NCBI GenBank assembly: GCA_903896545.1
Contig: CAITYF010000191.1
Location: 1-59,823 of the forward strand
Source of the DNA: an uncultured Myxococcales bacterium
Lineage (GTDB): Bacteria; Myxococcota_A; UBA9042
DNA: 59,823 nucleotides
Reading direction: 5' to 3'
Positions 28,901-37,485 of this stretch are shown piece after piece; within the stretch, counting starts at the first letter, position 1; every line of letters begins with the position of its first letter. The translations under genes were made by a program, and so were the position numbers. The notes beneath the pieces were generated by a model. It did no database searches and was not told the origin of the DNA. It saw only the letters and a list, made by a program, of their open reading frames with translations.

Positions 28901-30893
28901 CATGTTCTATGGCGACGTTCAGGCCGTCTTCGCCGATGACTCCTACAAGGTGGGGCAGAAGCGTGGCACTGGTGCGCTCGGTCACATGGATGACTTTGGC
29001 GGCATTTTGGGCCTGCAGCCGTCGATTGGTACCACGAAGGGTGCGACCAACGACATCCACTACTCGCAGATTCAGAAGAACTACGCGAGCATCACGGATT
29101 GCGCGCCGGTGGCCGACGTCAACGCGTGGAAGCCGGGTCGCTGGGACAACGCCCGTGACGGCGAGTTCCACCCGGTGCTCGATGCGCTCATCGTCAAGCA
29201 GGGCGAGAGCTACACCCGCTGCCGCGCGCAGGCGGTGGACTACGTGCAGTGGAGCCAGTTGGCGATGCCGACGAACACGCAGTATGTGGGCTACCGCGGT
29301 GGCCCGGCCATCGACAGCGACGGCCGCGTCCGCGTTCCTTACGGCTTCGCCACGGATCGCTGGGCTGACTTGGGTAACGCGAGCGTCTACCGTCACGACA
29401 ACGGTGCCGACACCTATGAAATCTTCAACTTCATGATCACCCAGCCGGAAGTGAATCACATCTTTGACAACTACCGCCGTGGTCGCAAGAGCTTCTCCGT
29501 CCGTAACGCGTTCAACCGTTCCTTGTCGCGTTACTACGAGAAGATGCGCGATGGCGCCAAGGGTCTGACGCTGGTTCGCAACGGCTACCGCGATTTCGCC
29601 ATTCAGCAGGGCTATCAGCCTGAGGAACTGTGGAATGCGGTCGCTGGCGATCAGTTCCCCGATCCGCTGTTGGCCGCGTCGATGGTCTTTGATCACCTGA
29701 CGATGATTGCTGCGCGTCCGGAGGCTGGCGAGCACTACAAGGACACGGCTGGCACCCTGCGCGCGATGGCTTCCTGGCAGTCGACGCAGAAGCCCCCGGT
29801 GGCGTTGACCGTGCCGAATGGTGCGACGGGCTACTTGGAGAACGTCGGCTTTGGCGGCAAGCTCGTGGAGAACACCTTGTCGACGACTCGCGGCGAGTAC
29901 GACTCGGAGTACACGCTCAACTCGGGCTCGTACTACGAGAAGGCCGCAGTGGCCATGCTCTTGACGGAGTCTGTTGACAACTTCATCAGCTCGCAGCTCG
30001 GCGACTTCACGGACTCCCGCTACCGCGCGGTCTCGATCGCGGACCTGTTCCCGGAAGGCTACCGCCGCTTCCTCGCCAACGCGTTGACCGGCGACGAGTT
30101 CATCAAGGGTGCGCGGGTCTCCCTGAAGGCTCCGGGCGGTGCGCCGGAAGTTGATACCGACAAGTTCCCGTCCAAGGGACTTGGCTTCACCTCCTGGTAC
30201 GGCGCGACGCCGGTGTCGTGCTTCCCGGGCGCAGGCTCGACCATCTGCCGTGCCTACGGTCATGACGACGCGCCGTTTGGCGCGTTGGCACCCAAGGATG
30301 TCGCCCCGATCGACTCGGTCATCGGCTACGAACAGCAGAAGTTCCTCATCGCGTGGACGATGCTGTATCTGTTCGAGAATCAGCAGCAGAACTGGATTGA
30401 CCAGCTGCGCCTCTGGGAACTCGGCGTGGACGCCAACCCGGATCTGGGCACCAACCGCATGGAATTCCACAATCCGGATGGCAAGACCTACATCGCGCGC
30501 TACTACGGCAAGGAGACGATCTTTGGCAAAGTGGTGCAGAAGGGTATCGCCGCTCGTGTGTTGGAGTACGCCAACGGTCTGCTCAATGACGCGTACGTGA
30601 CCAACCCCGGTGCGGACATCGACAGCGATGGAACGCCGGACTGGTACACGGTTCAGAACAACCCGGCGACCGGTGAGCCGCTGGTTAAGTACGACGCGAA
30701 CGTGAAGTCGGCGCTGTCGACGGGTGGTGGCACGGCCAACTGCAACGCGACGAGCAACACCGGCTGCACCTGCGCGGACAACATCGCCTGCATGCAGCTC
30801 AAGCAGTATGTGACGATCCCGTACTTCCTGCGCGAAGCGCTCAGCGCCTACGGCCTCGACCTGACGCCGCACTCGAAGGGTCTGTACCCGTAA
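25965..30893 (+). CDS. Very large metzincin-type zinc metalloprotease lipoprotein
   Basis: 1642 residues from ATG 25965, chosen for GAGGA ten bases upstream and an immediate lipoprotein signal ending IVSGC. The zinc site HEMGHSIGLRH begins at residue 879 and fits HExxHxxGxxH exactly. A Met-turn-like WMQSSVMDYAG follows about 75 residues later, so the core looks like a metzincin. A similar HEMGHSxGLRHNF block is known in large zinc-dependent metalloproteases of deltaproteobacterial lineages. The long N-terminal part (1-850) has several Cys pairs and no recognised domain. It is Tyr/Asp-rich and near-uniform in codon use. Likely exposed in the periplasm or on the surface; substrate unknown. Confidence 0.85.
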   Translation: MNLRSFASLVLPCLLLAAIVSGCAQERAPINRVQPYALAKTFFVGQKLVDPSDDPEFWARTTVTDVGYGAAQDGLFTSTYAQPLSRVKWQITEDLLIARLAYERIPGSDGKGVGKLTQDGIIVAAFHISSHFDIKRAYNSSTGEQMNVVEENSYDRPWFERDYFRVDWSKNMNVDSYDFDTLSMMGLYGGIQYEALSYDVVDPSQEDAPYFADDGSYFDVTTKAFAKPGLIDLSSLGWGMSTFPSCMLDADFAGGQAPAASCNPVELTLRHSFRKVVDTDYEPKEWDGFRFQSAGAFYGERSGYARNYGMTDELWHRFIERYNIWERSHYYANPAAMTGEVACFTNKTTPYGEDPHRDTDADGTEDECKAVTDATKVGGSTCDTFRQRCTLPYQLRMAKPVVWYHADGSNPEYFQPSEDATHEWDVAMRAAVQESKYAECKRTGGDADACLTKFPVYFGQQDDNEDAIALAKEVDDCRHGIAYKDKNRNEAACTALADDIGAKRALAPGVIYLAKQPEMVVLCHSPVEAGDPASCAPADKRLPANLTAEACFNAHTTGDVETIATCNNALHVRRGDLRYHQVNSIVEPATPSPWGIMVDASDPVNGEKVAASINVWSYINELWSQGTVDMARYAAGELKSADITEGQYIKNWSAAAEAASRDGMTQGMTAEQVNVRTHASGELIDAARAAAFKQQHPEAMELAAQHAQKLRGIRAEHNAPSAAMPEYMARRQAATNTAFEAALMTPMMQKFFGIQGMQLSSGLMDMVSPLRGGNPAVQRNLRQMRENALAARGACVMEMAEAPLSIAGLGDVLQTKFGAFDKVACDDTETADIKNCAGDSACIATATEARIKCVATEQTRAEAMRKYLARRVHYAVVIHEMGHSIGLRHNFISSADAFNYRPQYWQLRTKDGTVTKACTNLVKEADAANCVGPRYFDPVTTPERDNLIWMWMQSSVMDYAGESTQDLIGLGAYDFHAPAMFYGDVQAVFADDSYKVGQKRGTGALGHMDDFGGILGLQPSIGTTKGATNDIHYSQIQKNYASITDCAPVADVNAWKPGRWDNARDGEFHPVLDALIVKQGESYTRCRAQAVDYVQWSQLAMPTNTQYVGYRGGPAIDSDGRVRVPYGFATDRWADLGNASVYRHDNGADTYEIFNFMITQPEVNHIFDNYRRGRKSFSVRNAFNRSLSRYYEKMRDGAKGLTLVRNGYRDFAIQQGYQPEELWNAVAGDQFPDPLLAASMVFDHLTMIAARPEAGEHYKDTAGTLRAMASWQSTQKPPVALTVPNGATGYLENVGFGGKLVENTLSTTRGEYDSEYTLNSGSYYEKAAVAMLLTESVDNFISSQLGDFTDSRYRAVSIADLFPEGYRRFLANALTGDEFIKGARVSLKAPGGAPEVDTDKFPSKGLGFTSWYGATPVSCFPGAGSTICRAYGHDDAPFGALAPKDVAPIDSVIGYEQQKFLIAWTMLYLFENQQQNWIDQLRLWELGVDANPDLGTNRMEFHNPDGKTYIARYYGKETIFGKVVQKGIAARVLEYANGLLNDAYVTNPGADIDSDGTPDWYTVQNNPATGEPLVKYDANVKSALSTGGGTANCNATSNTGCTCADNIACMQLKQYVTIPYFLREALSAYGLDLTPHSKGLYP

Positions 30894-30914
30894 GGTTCGG
30901 TTCGCATGAACAGT

Positions 30915-30954
30915 CGGCGCCGACGAGGGAAACTTCGTCGGCGCCGGCGTTTTT
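30915..30954 (+). terminator. Strong rho-independent terminator after the metalloprotease
   Basis: A 12-bp stem CGGCGCCGACGA/TCGTCGGCGCCG encloses an 8-base loop and is followed by GCGTTTTT. It sits 21 bases past the metalloprotease stop and before the convergent thioesterase gene. The T-run lies only on the plus-strand side. Confidence 0.9.
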
Positions 30955-30957
30955 GCC

Positions 30958-31413
30958 CTACTTCGCGAAGCGATCGAGTCCCGGCCAGGCGGCAAAACGC
31001 GCAGGCTCGGTCATCGGCACGGACACAAAGATGCCAGTCGCGCGCACCACGAGGTCGTCGCCCACGCGAATTTCTGCCTGACAGCGCAGCTTGCGGCCTT
31101 CGGTTGCCGCGAGCCAGGCGCGTACTTGGCCGTGATCGCCGGCGCGGACCGGCCGCAGAAACGCTACATCGACCTGCGCCCCTGGCGCGCAGTGGCCTTC
31201 ACTCCAACACGCCGATCCCATCGCTTCATCGGCAATCGCCGAGAGTGCGCCGCCGTGGACGTAGCCCGGCAGACCTTCTGCCGCTTCGCCGAACCGCAAT
31301 TCGCCCGTGACGACGCGCTCCGCAGCGTGCCACCTGTACGCGGTTTCCACCCCGCCCGCTTGGGTATGGCGCGTACCGGGAAGGTCACAATCTTGAGTCA
31401 GAGGAGTTGGCAT
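30958..31413 (-). CDS. PaaI-family hotdog thioesterase
   Basis: 151 residues from ATG 31413. The motif GYVHGGALSAIADEAMG is the PaaI/4HBT signature with the catalytic Asp in the central helix. The second half (VDVAFLRPVRAGDHGQVRAW, GRKLRCQAEIR) gives the remaining hotdog strands. It would hydrolyse acyl-CoA thioesters in the cytosol; substrate unknown. It stands alone, convergent with the metalloprotease and divergent from the DUF2330 gene across a 168-bp spacer. The frame remains open upstream through the DUF2330 gene as a shadow. Confidence 0.88.
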   Translation of the reverse strand: MPTPLTQDCDLPGTRHTQAGGVETAYRWHAAERVVTGELRFGEAAEGLPGYVHGGALSAIADEAMGSACWSEGHCAPGAQVDVAFLRPVRAGDHGQVRAWLAATEGRKLRCQAEIRVGDDLVVRATGIFVSVPMTEPARFAAWPGLDRFAK

Positions 31414-31446
31414 TGCATTTCCAGATTCGTGGGTTGCGCGTTCGCC

Positions 31447-31475
31447 TTGACAGACTTGGCGGGCGTCGCTAGCGT
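31447..31475 (+). promoter_or_regulatory. Sigma70-like promoter for the DUF2330 gene
   Basis: A perfect TTGACA (31447-31452), a 17-base spacer and TAGCGT (31470-31475) lie 106 bases upstream of the start codon at 31582, in the divergent spacer with the thioesterase gene. Confidence 0.5.
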
Positions 31476-31581
31476 GAGCGTGCCAGACTCCTCGGTCGAG
31501 CGTCCACTCGGCTGCTGACAACCCGCGCTGCTTCCGACCGCCCGAACGCGGCGTGTAGCCGTTTTTCACTGGAGTCCCCCA

Positions 31582-33429
31582 ATGCTCACGCGTCTTTCCA
31601 TCCGCCTGCTGGCCTTGACCAGCCTGCTGCTTTCCGCGCCCGCTTGGGCCTGCGGTGGCTTTTTCTGCAACCAATCGCAGCCGGTGAATCAGTCTGCTGA
31701 GCGCGTGCTCTACGTGCAGGATGGGCCGCAAATTACGGTGCACATTCAGATCAGCTATCAAGGTCCGTCGCAGAAATTCAGCTGGGTGCTGCCGCTGCAG
31801 AGCCTGCCGACGCTGAAGGCGGGGTCGGACGCGATCTTCACGGTGCTGGACTACTCGACGCGTCCGACGTTCAACCTGAAGTATCTGGAAGGCGACGCGT
31901 CCTGCCATTTTCCGACGTGCAACTACGCGATGGCGGGCGGCGTGCAGGACGACGCCTCGACCGGCGGTACGAAGAATGGCGGCGTGACGGTGCTGCAAGA
32001 AGCCAACGTCGGGCCGTATGAGAGCAAAGTCATCAAAGGCGACACAGGCGCGGACCTGCAGAAGTGGCTGACCGACAACGGGTACGACCAACCGGAGGCG
32101 ACCACGGGCCTGCTGGACGCGTACGCGAAGCAGGGCTTTGTGTTCCTGGCGCTGCGCCTGCAAAAAGACAAGTCGGACGGCGATCTGGTGCCGATCGTGA
32201 TTCAGATGCAGGAGACCTCGCCGTGCCTGCCGCTGCGGTTGACGCAGTTGGCGGCGACGCCGGACATGCCGGTCATCATCTGGACGATGGGTCCGGCGCG
32301 CGCGGTGCCGAAGAATTGGCTGCACGTCGAACTGAACTGGAAGACGATCGACTGGATGACGGCGGGTGGTAACTACCTGACCGTGGCAAGCAAGGCGATC
32401 GATCAGGCGTCGGGCCACGCATTCACGACTGAATTGGCGCAAAAGACCGCGGACCTCCCACTGAGCTTTGCGCTGACGGGCTGGGACGCAGCGACGATGG
32501 CGAAGATCGCCGACCCTGGGACGTACCTGAACCAGTTGTTGATGAAGGTCGGCAATGGCCAGAGCAAGCAGCTGCAGCCGATTATCAAGCAGTACATCCC
32601 GAAGCCGGCGGAGTTCGCGGCGAAGTCGGACCAGGAGTTCTACAGCTGCGTGCAACAGGATTGCTGCTTCCAAGGCGACTGTTCCAGCGGTTACGCGTGC
32701 TACGGCGACTGCGGCGCGATGAAGCTCGCGGTTTCCAAGCAGACGTTTGATGCTGTGGGCATGACCAAGGCGATCGCGGACGGCATCGTGCAGCCGCTGA
32801 CGGACGTGCAGGCAGCGTATGCGAAGACGCCGTATTTGACGCGCCTCATGACGCTGGTTTCACCGGAAGAGATGAACAAGGACCCGATTTTCGCGTGGAA
32901 CAAGGACCTGCCGACCGTGAGCGCGCAGCACGTGGCCACGGCAAAGCCGATTTGCCAGGCAGGTGCGACGGAAGCCGTGCGCGCGCAGATGTCCCTCGAA
33001 GACGGCCAGACGTGGCAGGTGCCGCTGCCGGTGAAGAAGAACGAATATGACTGCGTTGGCCCGTATTCCTACTACGGTTCGAGTGACGGCAAGGGCGCGC
33101 TCGTCGCGGAAGGCGGCCAGCCAGCGCAACAGGTGCAAGTGCTGGATGAGAGCGGTCAGGCGCTGGAGATTGATCCGAGCTGGGCGGACAAGGTTGACGC
33201 ACAATTGAATGACGCGAAGGTGGGTTCGCCGAGCTTGCCGGCGGACTTCATCAAGTCGCTGCCGCCGATCACGTGGAATCCGAATGTGTCGACGGCGACC
33301 GTGTCGGACGTGAATTCCGGAACGGCGACGTCGGGCGGCTGCACCGCGGGGCGTACGGCGAGCGCCGGCTTGGTGAGCCTGCTGTTCGCGAGTGCCTTGT
33401 TGCTGCTGCGTCGGCGCGCAGTTCGCTAG
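31582..33429 (+). CDS. DUF2330 secreted protein with MYXO-CTERM-like sorting tail
   Basis: 615 residues. The signal peptide is followed at once by ACGGFFCNQSQPVNQ, the Cys-rich start of DUF2330 proteins, and the VLYVQDGPQITVHIQISYQG beta region. A Cys-rich patch (QQDCCFQGDCSSGYACYGDCG) lies near residue 360. The extreme C terminus has GGCTAGR, a hydrophobic helix (LVSLLFASALLLL) and RRRAVR, the tripartite layout of MYXO-CTERM sorting signals, so it is probably processed and surface-anchored. GGAG precedes the ATG. Molecular function unknown; the tail is a lineage marker. Confidence 0.85.
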   Translation: MLTRLSIRLLALTSLLLSAPAWACGGFFCNQSQPVNQSAERVLYVQDGPQITVHIQISYQGPSQKFSWVLPLQSLPTLKAGSDAIFTVLDYSTRPTFNLKYLEGDASCHFPTCNYAMAGGVQDDASTGGTKNGGVTVLQEANVGPYESKVIKGDTGADLQKWLTDNGYDQPEATTGLLDAYAKQGFVFLALRLQKDKSDGDLVPIVIQMQETSPCLPLRLTQLAATPDMPVIIWTMGPARAVPKNWLHVELNWKTIDWMTAGGNYLTVASKAIDQASGHAFTTELAQKTADLPLSFALTGWDAATMAKIADPGTYLNQLLMKVGNGQSKQLQPIIKQYIPKPAEFAAKSDQEFYSCVQQDCCFQGDCSSGYACYGDCGAMKLAVSKQTFDAVGMTKAIADGIVQPLTDVQAAYAKTPYLTRLMTLVSPEEMNKDPIFAWNKDLPTVSAQHVATAKPICQAGATEAVRAQMSLEDGQTWQVPLPVKKNEYDCVGPYSYYGSSDGKGALVAEGGQPAQQVQVLDESGQALEIDPSWADKVDAQLNDAKVGSPSLPADFIKSLPPITWNPNVSTATVSDVNSGTATSGGCTAGRTASAGLVSLLFASALLLLRRRAVR

Positions 33430-33456
33430 CACTGCGCTTGCCAAGCGCCGCGAACC

Positions 33457-34407
33457 GTGGTGACCTCCGCGCCCCGGCCGCTTCAGGCCTTGGGATGCCG
33501 TGTGTCTGACCTCGCCCTCAGTCAAGAAGCTCAAGCCCGTCGGGTCGTGCGCGCGCTGGTCGCGCTCGCGGTCGCGCAGATCGTCTTTGGCGTGTGGCCC
33601 GTCATTGGCAAGCTCGTCCTGCCGTACCTGCCGGCCCGCGCGCTTGTGGGCACCCGAATTGGCCTGTCCGGACCGCTGCTGTTTCTGGTGACGCGGCCAT
33701 GGCGCTCCGGCATGAACCGGCGCGAGGTGCTTTCCTGCGCTTGGCTCTCGCTGCTGGGCGTCGTGGCCAATCAAGCGCTGTTCATTGAAGGTCTTTCGCG
33801 CTCCACGCCGATCAACGCCGCCGTTCTGGGTTGCTTGATCCCGTGCTACACGCTGCTGATTGCCGTGGTGCTGGGGCAGGAAGCGTTCAACGCACGGCGC
33901 ATGTTGGGCGTCGTCCTCGCGCTCATCGGCGCGCTGTGGCTTGTGGGAGCGGAGCGCCTCGACTTCGGCGTCGATCGCCTCTGGGGCAATCTCGCGCTGT
34001 GTACCAACACGCTGCTGTACAGCTTCTACCTGGTGCTTTCGCGACCCTTGGTGGCCAAGCATGGACCGCTGGCCGTGACGGGCTGGACTTTCGGCTGGTC
34101 GGCGCTGGAAATCTTGCCCTACAGCCTACCGGCGCTGCTCGTCGTCGATTGGCCGTCCTTGCCCGGCGGCGTTTGGGCGGGCATCGCGTACATCGTCCTG
34201 GGCGCATCTGTCGCGGCGTACTTGCTCAACGCCTACGCGCTCCGCATCGTGAGCGCGTCGACCGTGGCCGTTTTTGTGTACCTTCAGCCGCTCGTCACGG
34301 GCTTGGCCGCTGGTCGGGTGCTCGGCCTTCGACCGGGCTGGCAGGTGCTGACCGCCGCCGCGCTGATCTTTTCGGGTGTAGCCGTCACCGCATGGCGTCG
34401 TCGTTAG
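33457..34407 (+). CDS. EamA/DMT-family transporter
   Basis: Up to 316 residues with ten predicted TM helices in two EamA repeats; each half ends with an Ala/Gly-rich helix pair (ALIGALWLVGAE, ALIFSGVAVTAW). The second half has the PLVTGLAAGRVLG motif region typical of the family, with conserved Pro in FVYLQPLVTG. It would move a small metabolite across the inner membrane; substrate unknown. The start is uncertain. GTG 33457 lacks a Shine-Dalgarno, and the first 15 codons run through a GGCC-GCTTCA-GGCC hairpin, so a start near the VSDLALSQ segment (about 33502) is also possible. Confidence 0.85.
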   Translation: MVTSAPRPLQALGCRVSDLALSQEAQARRVVRALVALAVAQIVFGVWPVIGKLVLPYLPARALVGTRIGLSGPLLFLVTRPWRSGMNRREVLSCAWLSLLGVVANQALFIEGLSRSTPINAAVLGCLIPCYTLLIAVVLGQEAFNARRMLGVVLALIGALWLVGAERLDFGVDRLWGNLALCTNTLLYSFYLVLSRPLVAKHGPLAVTGWTFGWSALEILPYSLPALLVVDWPSLPGGVWAGIAYIVLGASVAAYLLNAYALRIVSASTVAVFVYLQPLVTGLAAGRVLGLRPGWQVLTAAALIFSGVAVTAWRRR

Positions 34408-34473
34408 TTGTTGCGCCATCGATCACTCGACACAACCGCGCGGCAGAAGCAGACTATCGCCTTGGAGGTTCTG

Positions 34474-35688
34474 ATGACCCGTGCCCTCGCTGTGCTCTTC
34501 GTGACTGCTCTTGCGCTGCCCGCTGCGGCCGAGGCGCCTGCTGTCGCGCCTTCCGCCGAGTCGACCAAGCTGGCTCAGGATCTCCTGCAGTGCGACGGTT
34601 TGGCGTTCGGCAACTGCCCGGCGCTCAGTGCCGCACTCGCGAGCCGCGACGCAGTTGCCAAGGCACTGGCGACGAGCCTGAAAGCGGCGCCTGCGCAAAA
34701 GGCGGGCAAGATCGCGCTGGCGCTAAGCCTGCTCGATGCGCGCGGAGAGATCGACGCGCTCGAAGCGGCCGCAGCGGCCTTGCCTGACGATCCGTCGACC
34801 GTGGATGTGCGTGCTGCCCAAGCCCGCCTGGGCGATGCGCGCGCCGTGCCGTCGCTGTTGACGGCGCTCAAGACCGCTGACGCGCGTGGGCAGATTCTGG
34901 CCGCGGGCGCGCTCGGTTTGCTCAAAGCGCAAGGTGCCGTAGCGCCGCTGCGTGAACTGCTGAAGTCGAACGTGCCGCGGATCCAGTCGTCGGCGGCGCA
35001 CGCGCTGGGCATGATCGGCAGCTCAGAGGCGGAAGCCGACCTGCTGGCGCTTGCTGCGGCGCCGCGGACTCTCGGCATGGTTCGCGCACAGGCGTTGGAT
35101 GCGCTCGCGTCTTTGCATACCGAGGCGGCCGTTCCGCTGGCCGCGATGCTCGTCGACGCCACGCCGCCGGAAGTGGCCCGCGCGGCTTTGCGCCTGCTGG
35201 CTGCAGTCCCGACGCAATGGTCGGACAACGCGGTGCTGGCTGGCCTGGATACGCCGGGTGCCCGAGCGGAAGCGGCGCAGGCTCTGGTCGCGCTCAAGAT
35301 GACGAGTGCTGGCGTGCGTGTGCTTGAAGTTGCTGTTCGCGACGACATCGAGCCCGACGAACGCATCGCGCTGCACACCGCGCTGGCGGCGCTCAAGCCG
35401 TCGGGCGCCGCGACGGTACTGCTGAAGCGCCTGCAAAAATTGCCGCTCAAGAACCAGCCCGACGAGGCCGTCCGCATCTTGCGCCTGTTGCCCGCTCTGG
35501 GCGACAAGTCCGTGGTCGCGGATTTGGTGCCGCTCCTGCGTCTGGACAGCAAATTTCTGGTCAATCACGTGGTCTTTGCCCTGGAGAACCTGACCGGCAT
35601 GCGCTACGGCTCCGATGAGAAGCCGTGGCGCGAGTATGCCGGCCTCGACGCCAAGACCGCGCCCAAGTTGCCCGCCAAGCCGCAGTAG
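34474..35688 (+). CDS. Secreted HEAT-repeat protein
   Basis: 404 residues from ATG 34474 with GGAGG six bases upstream; the signal peptide ends ALPAAAEA. The mature protein is Ala/Leu-rich and made of degenerate 30-35 residue HEAT-like helical pairs, such as ARAVPSLLTALKTADARGQILAAGAL and VAPLRELLKSNVPRIQSSAAHALG. The tail (ALENLTGMRYGSDEKPWREY) resembles the end of other bacterial HEAT-repeat proteins. HEAT solenoids bind partner proteins, so a periplasmic scaffold role is likely. It sits 67 bases after the transporter gene and 21 bases before the CoA-transferase gene. Confidence 0.8.
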   Translation: MTRALAVLFVTALALPAAAEAPAVAPSAESTKLAQDLLQCDGLAFGNCPALSAALASRDAVAKALATSLKAAPAQKAGKIALALSLLDARGEIDALEAAAAALPDDPSTVDVRAAQARLGDARAVPSLLTALKTADARGQILAAGALGLLKAQGAVAPLRELLKSNVPRIQSSAAHALGMIGSSEAEADLLALAAAPRTLGMVRAQALDALASLHTEAAVPLAAMLVDATPPEVARAALRLLAAVPTQWSDNAVLAGLDTPGARAEAAQALVALKMTSAGVRVLEVAVRDDIEPDERIALHTALAALKPSGAATVLLKRLQKLPLKNQPDEAVRILRLLPALGDKSVVADLVPLLRLDSKFLVNHVVFALENLTGMRYGSDEKPWREYAGLDAKTAPKLPAKPQ

Positions 35689-35709
35689 GCTTGCACTCTG
35701 GAGGAACCC

Positions 35710-36381
35710 ATGCCGCTCTCCCGCCTTGAAATTGCCGCGCGCGTTGCCGAAGAACTGCGCGACGGATTCTACGTGAACCTCGGCATTGGCATTCCCACGC
35801 TGGTCGCCAACTACATTCCGGCTGGCATCGACGTCATTTTGCAAAGTGAAAACGGCATGCTCGGTGTCGGTCCGTTCCCGTACGAAGGCGACGAAGATCC
35901 GGACCTGATCAACGCCGGCAAACAGACGATTACGGAAATGCCCGGCGCGTCGTTCTTCAGTTCCGCAGAATCGTTCGCGATGATCCGCGGCGGGCACGTC
36001 GACATCACCGTGCTGGGCGCGCTCCAAGTGGCGGCGAATGGCGATCTGGCGAACTGGGTCGTCCCCGGCAAAATGGTCAAGGGCATGGGCGGCGCGATGG
36101 ACTTGGTCGCGGGCGCACGCCGTGTGGTCGTCACAATGCAACACTGCGAAAAAACGGGTGAGCCGAAGATTTTGCCGCAATGCACGCTCCCGTTGACCGG
36201 CATGAAGTGCGTGGACCGCATCGTCACGGATTTGGCGGTGATCGACGTGACGCCGACGGGACTCGAACTCATCGAGATCGCCGAGGACACGAGCGTGGAA
36301 GAAGTGCAGCGTTTGACGGGCGCGCCGCTGCGAATCGCGGCGAATCTGCGCAAGTTGACCGTGTCAGGCGTGGAGGCGTAA
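35710..36381 (+). CDS. scoB: 3-oxoacid CoA-transferase subunit B (ScoB/AtoA-like)
   Basis: 223 residues. The catalytic motif [10 protein letters not shown] contains the active-site Glu47, and [15 protein letters not shown] gives the N-terminal glycine loop. It transfers CoA between carboxylic acids, typically succinyl-CoA to acetoacetate, with subunit A as an obligate partner. No subunit A gene is adjacent or elsewhere in the window, which is unusual because scoA and scoB normally abut. The downstream manC GTG follows the TAA directly. GGAGG lies upstream of the ATG. Confidence 0.92.
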   Translation: MPLSRLEIAARVAEELRDGFYVNLGIGIPTLVANYIPAGIDVILQSENGMLGVGPFPYEGDEDPDLINAGKQTITEMPGASFFSSAESFAMIRGGHVDITVLGALQVAANGDLANWVVPGKMVKGMGGAMDLVAGARRVVVTMQHCEKTGEPKILPQCTLPLTGMKCVDRIVTDLAVIDVTPTGLELIEIAEDTSVEEVQRLTGAPLRIAANLRKLTVSGVEA

Positions 36382-37470
36382 GTGACAAGCGCAAACGTGG
36401 CAGATCGGATCGTCTGCGCCGTGATGGCCGGCGGATCGGGCACGCGGTTCTGGCCGCTGAGCCGCAAGCACGAGCCCAAGCAACTCCTGCAGTTTTTCGG
36501 CGACAAGACGCTTTTGCGCGTGACGGTCGACCGCATCGCGCCGCTGTGCCCGCCAGAACGCCGTCTGTGCGTGACGGCGGGGCATCTGCGCGATGCCGTG
36601 CAGGCTGTGCTGCCGGAACTTGGACCGGGGCAGATTCTGGCCGAGCCTGCGCCGCGCAATACCGCGCCGTGCATGGCGATCGCCGCGATCGTGGCCGAGC
36701 AGATCGCGCCCGACGCGATTCTGGTGCTTTTGCCATCGGATCATTTTGTCGCCGATGCCGCGGCGTTTCGCGAGGCGATTCTGCGCGCCGCTGCGTTCGC
36801 CGATCGCGGTCACGTCGTGACGCTGGGCATTCAGCCGACGACGCCGGAGACGGGCTACGGCTACATTCAGCTGGGCGATGCGCTGGGCGAGGGCGGGTAC
36901 GCCGTCGAGCGCTTCGTCGAGAAGCCGAGTCTGGAGACCGCCGAGCAGTATCTGATCGGCGGCAAGCACCTGTGGAACGCGGGCGTGTTTGTGATTCGCG
37001 CCGACAAGGCGCTGGCATCGTTGGACGCGCACGTGCCGGAGATCGGCCGGACTTTGGCGGAACTGCGCGGCGGCAAGCACCGCTTTGACACCGAGGCGTT
37101 CGAGGCGCTCCTGCGTGTGACCTTCCCGAATTGCCCCAACGTCAGCATCGACTACGGCGTCGCCGAACACGAGACCGACATCCGCTGTGTGCGGCTGGAT
37201 GCCGGCTGGTCGGACGTCGGCACGTGGCACAGCCTCTTGGGTCTGCGCCCCGAGGGCGAGAACAACTTTGTCCACGGGCCGGTTCTGGCGGTCGACAGTC
37301 ACCACAGCGTGCTCATTTCCAAGGGGCCATTCCTCGCCGCCGTGGGTCTGCGCGACATGGCGGTGGTCGCAACCGACGACGCGACGCTCGTGCTGCCGTT
37401 GGATCGGTCGCAGGACGTGCGGCTCGTCGTGGCGGAATTGAGTAAGCTGGGGCGTGCGGACCTGTTGTAG
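36382..37470 (+). CDS. manC: Mannose-1-phosphate guanylyltransferase
   Basis: 362 residues from GTG 36382, immediately after the scoB stop. The nucleotidyltransferase loop is AVMAGGSGTRFWPLSR, and QLLQFFGDKTLLRVTVDR matches ManC. Other family blocks are EPAPRNTAPCMAIAA, LLPSDHF, ETGYGYIQLG and VEKP. It makes GDP-mannose from mannose-1-phosphate and GTP for glycan synthesis. It is the short form without the phosphomannose isomerase cupin domain. The matching phosphomannomutase lies two genes downstream, separated by the FetAB-type exporter. Confidence 0.93.
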   Translation: MTSANVADRIVCAVMAGGSGTRFWPLSRKHEPKQLLQFFGDKTLLRVTVDRIAPLCPPERRLCVTAGHLRDAVQAVLPELGPGQILAEPAPRNTAPCMAIAAIVAEQIAPDAILVLLPSDHFVADAAAFREAILRAAAFADRGHVVTLGIQPTTPETGYGYIQLGDALGEGGYAVERFVEKPSLETAEQYLIGGKHLWNAGVFVIRADKALASLDAHVPEIGRTLAELRGGKHRFDTEAFEALLRVTFPNCPNVSIDYGVAEHETDIRCVRLDAGWSDVGTWHSLLGLRPEGENNFVHGPVLAVDSHHSVLISKGPFLAAVGLRDMAVVATDDATLVLPLDRSQDVRLVVAELSKLGRADLL

Positions 37471-37485
37471 GTCCAAGGCCTCGCC

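Noticed and set aside
27738..30995. Minus-strand 1085-residue open frame
   Set aside because: Shadow of the metalloprotease gene, which has a zinc motif and proper start on the other strand.
33434..33448. Hairpin GCGCTT-GCC-AAGCGC as terminator after the DUF2330 gene
   Set aside because: Only six base pairs and no T-tract; too weak to call.
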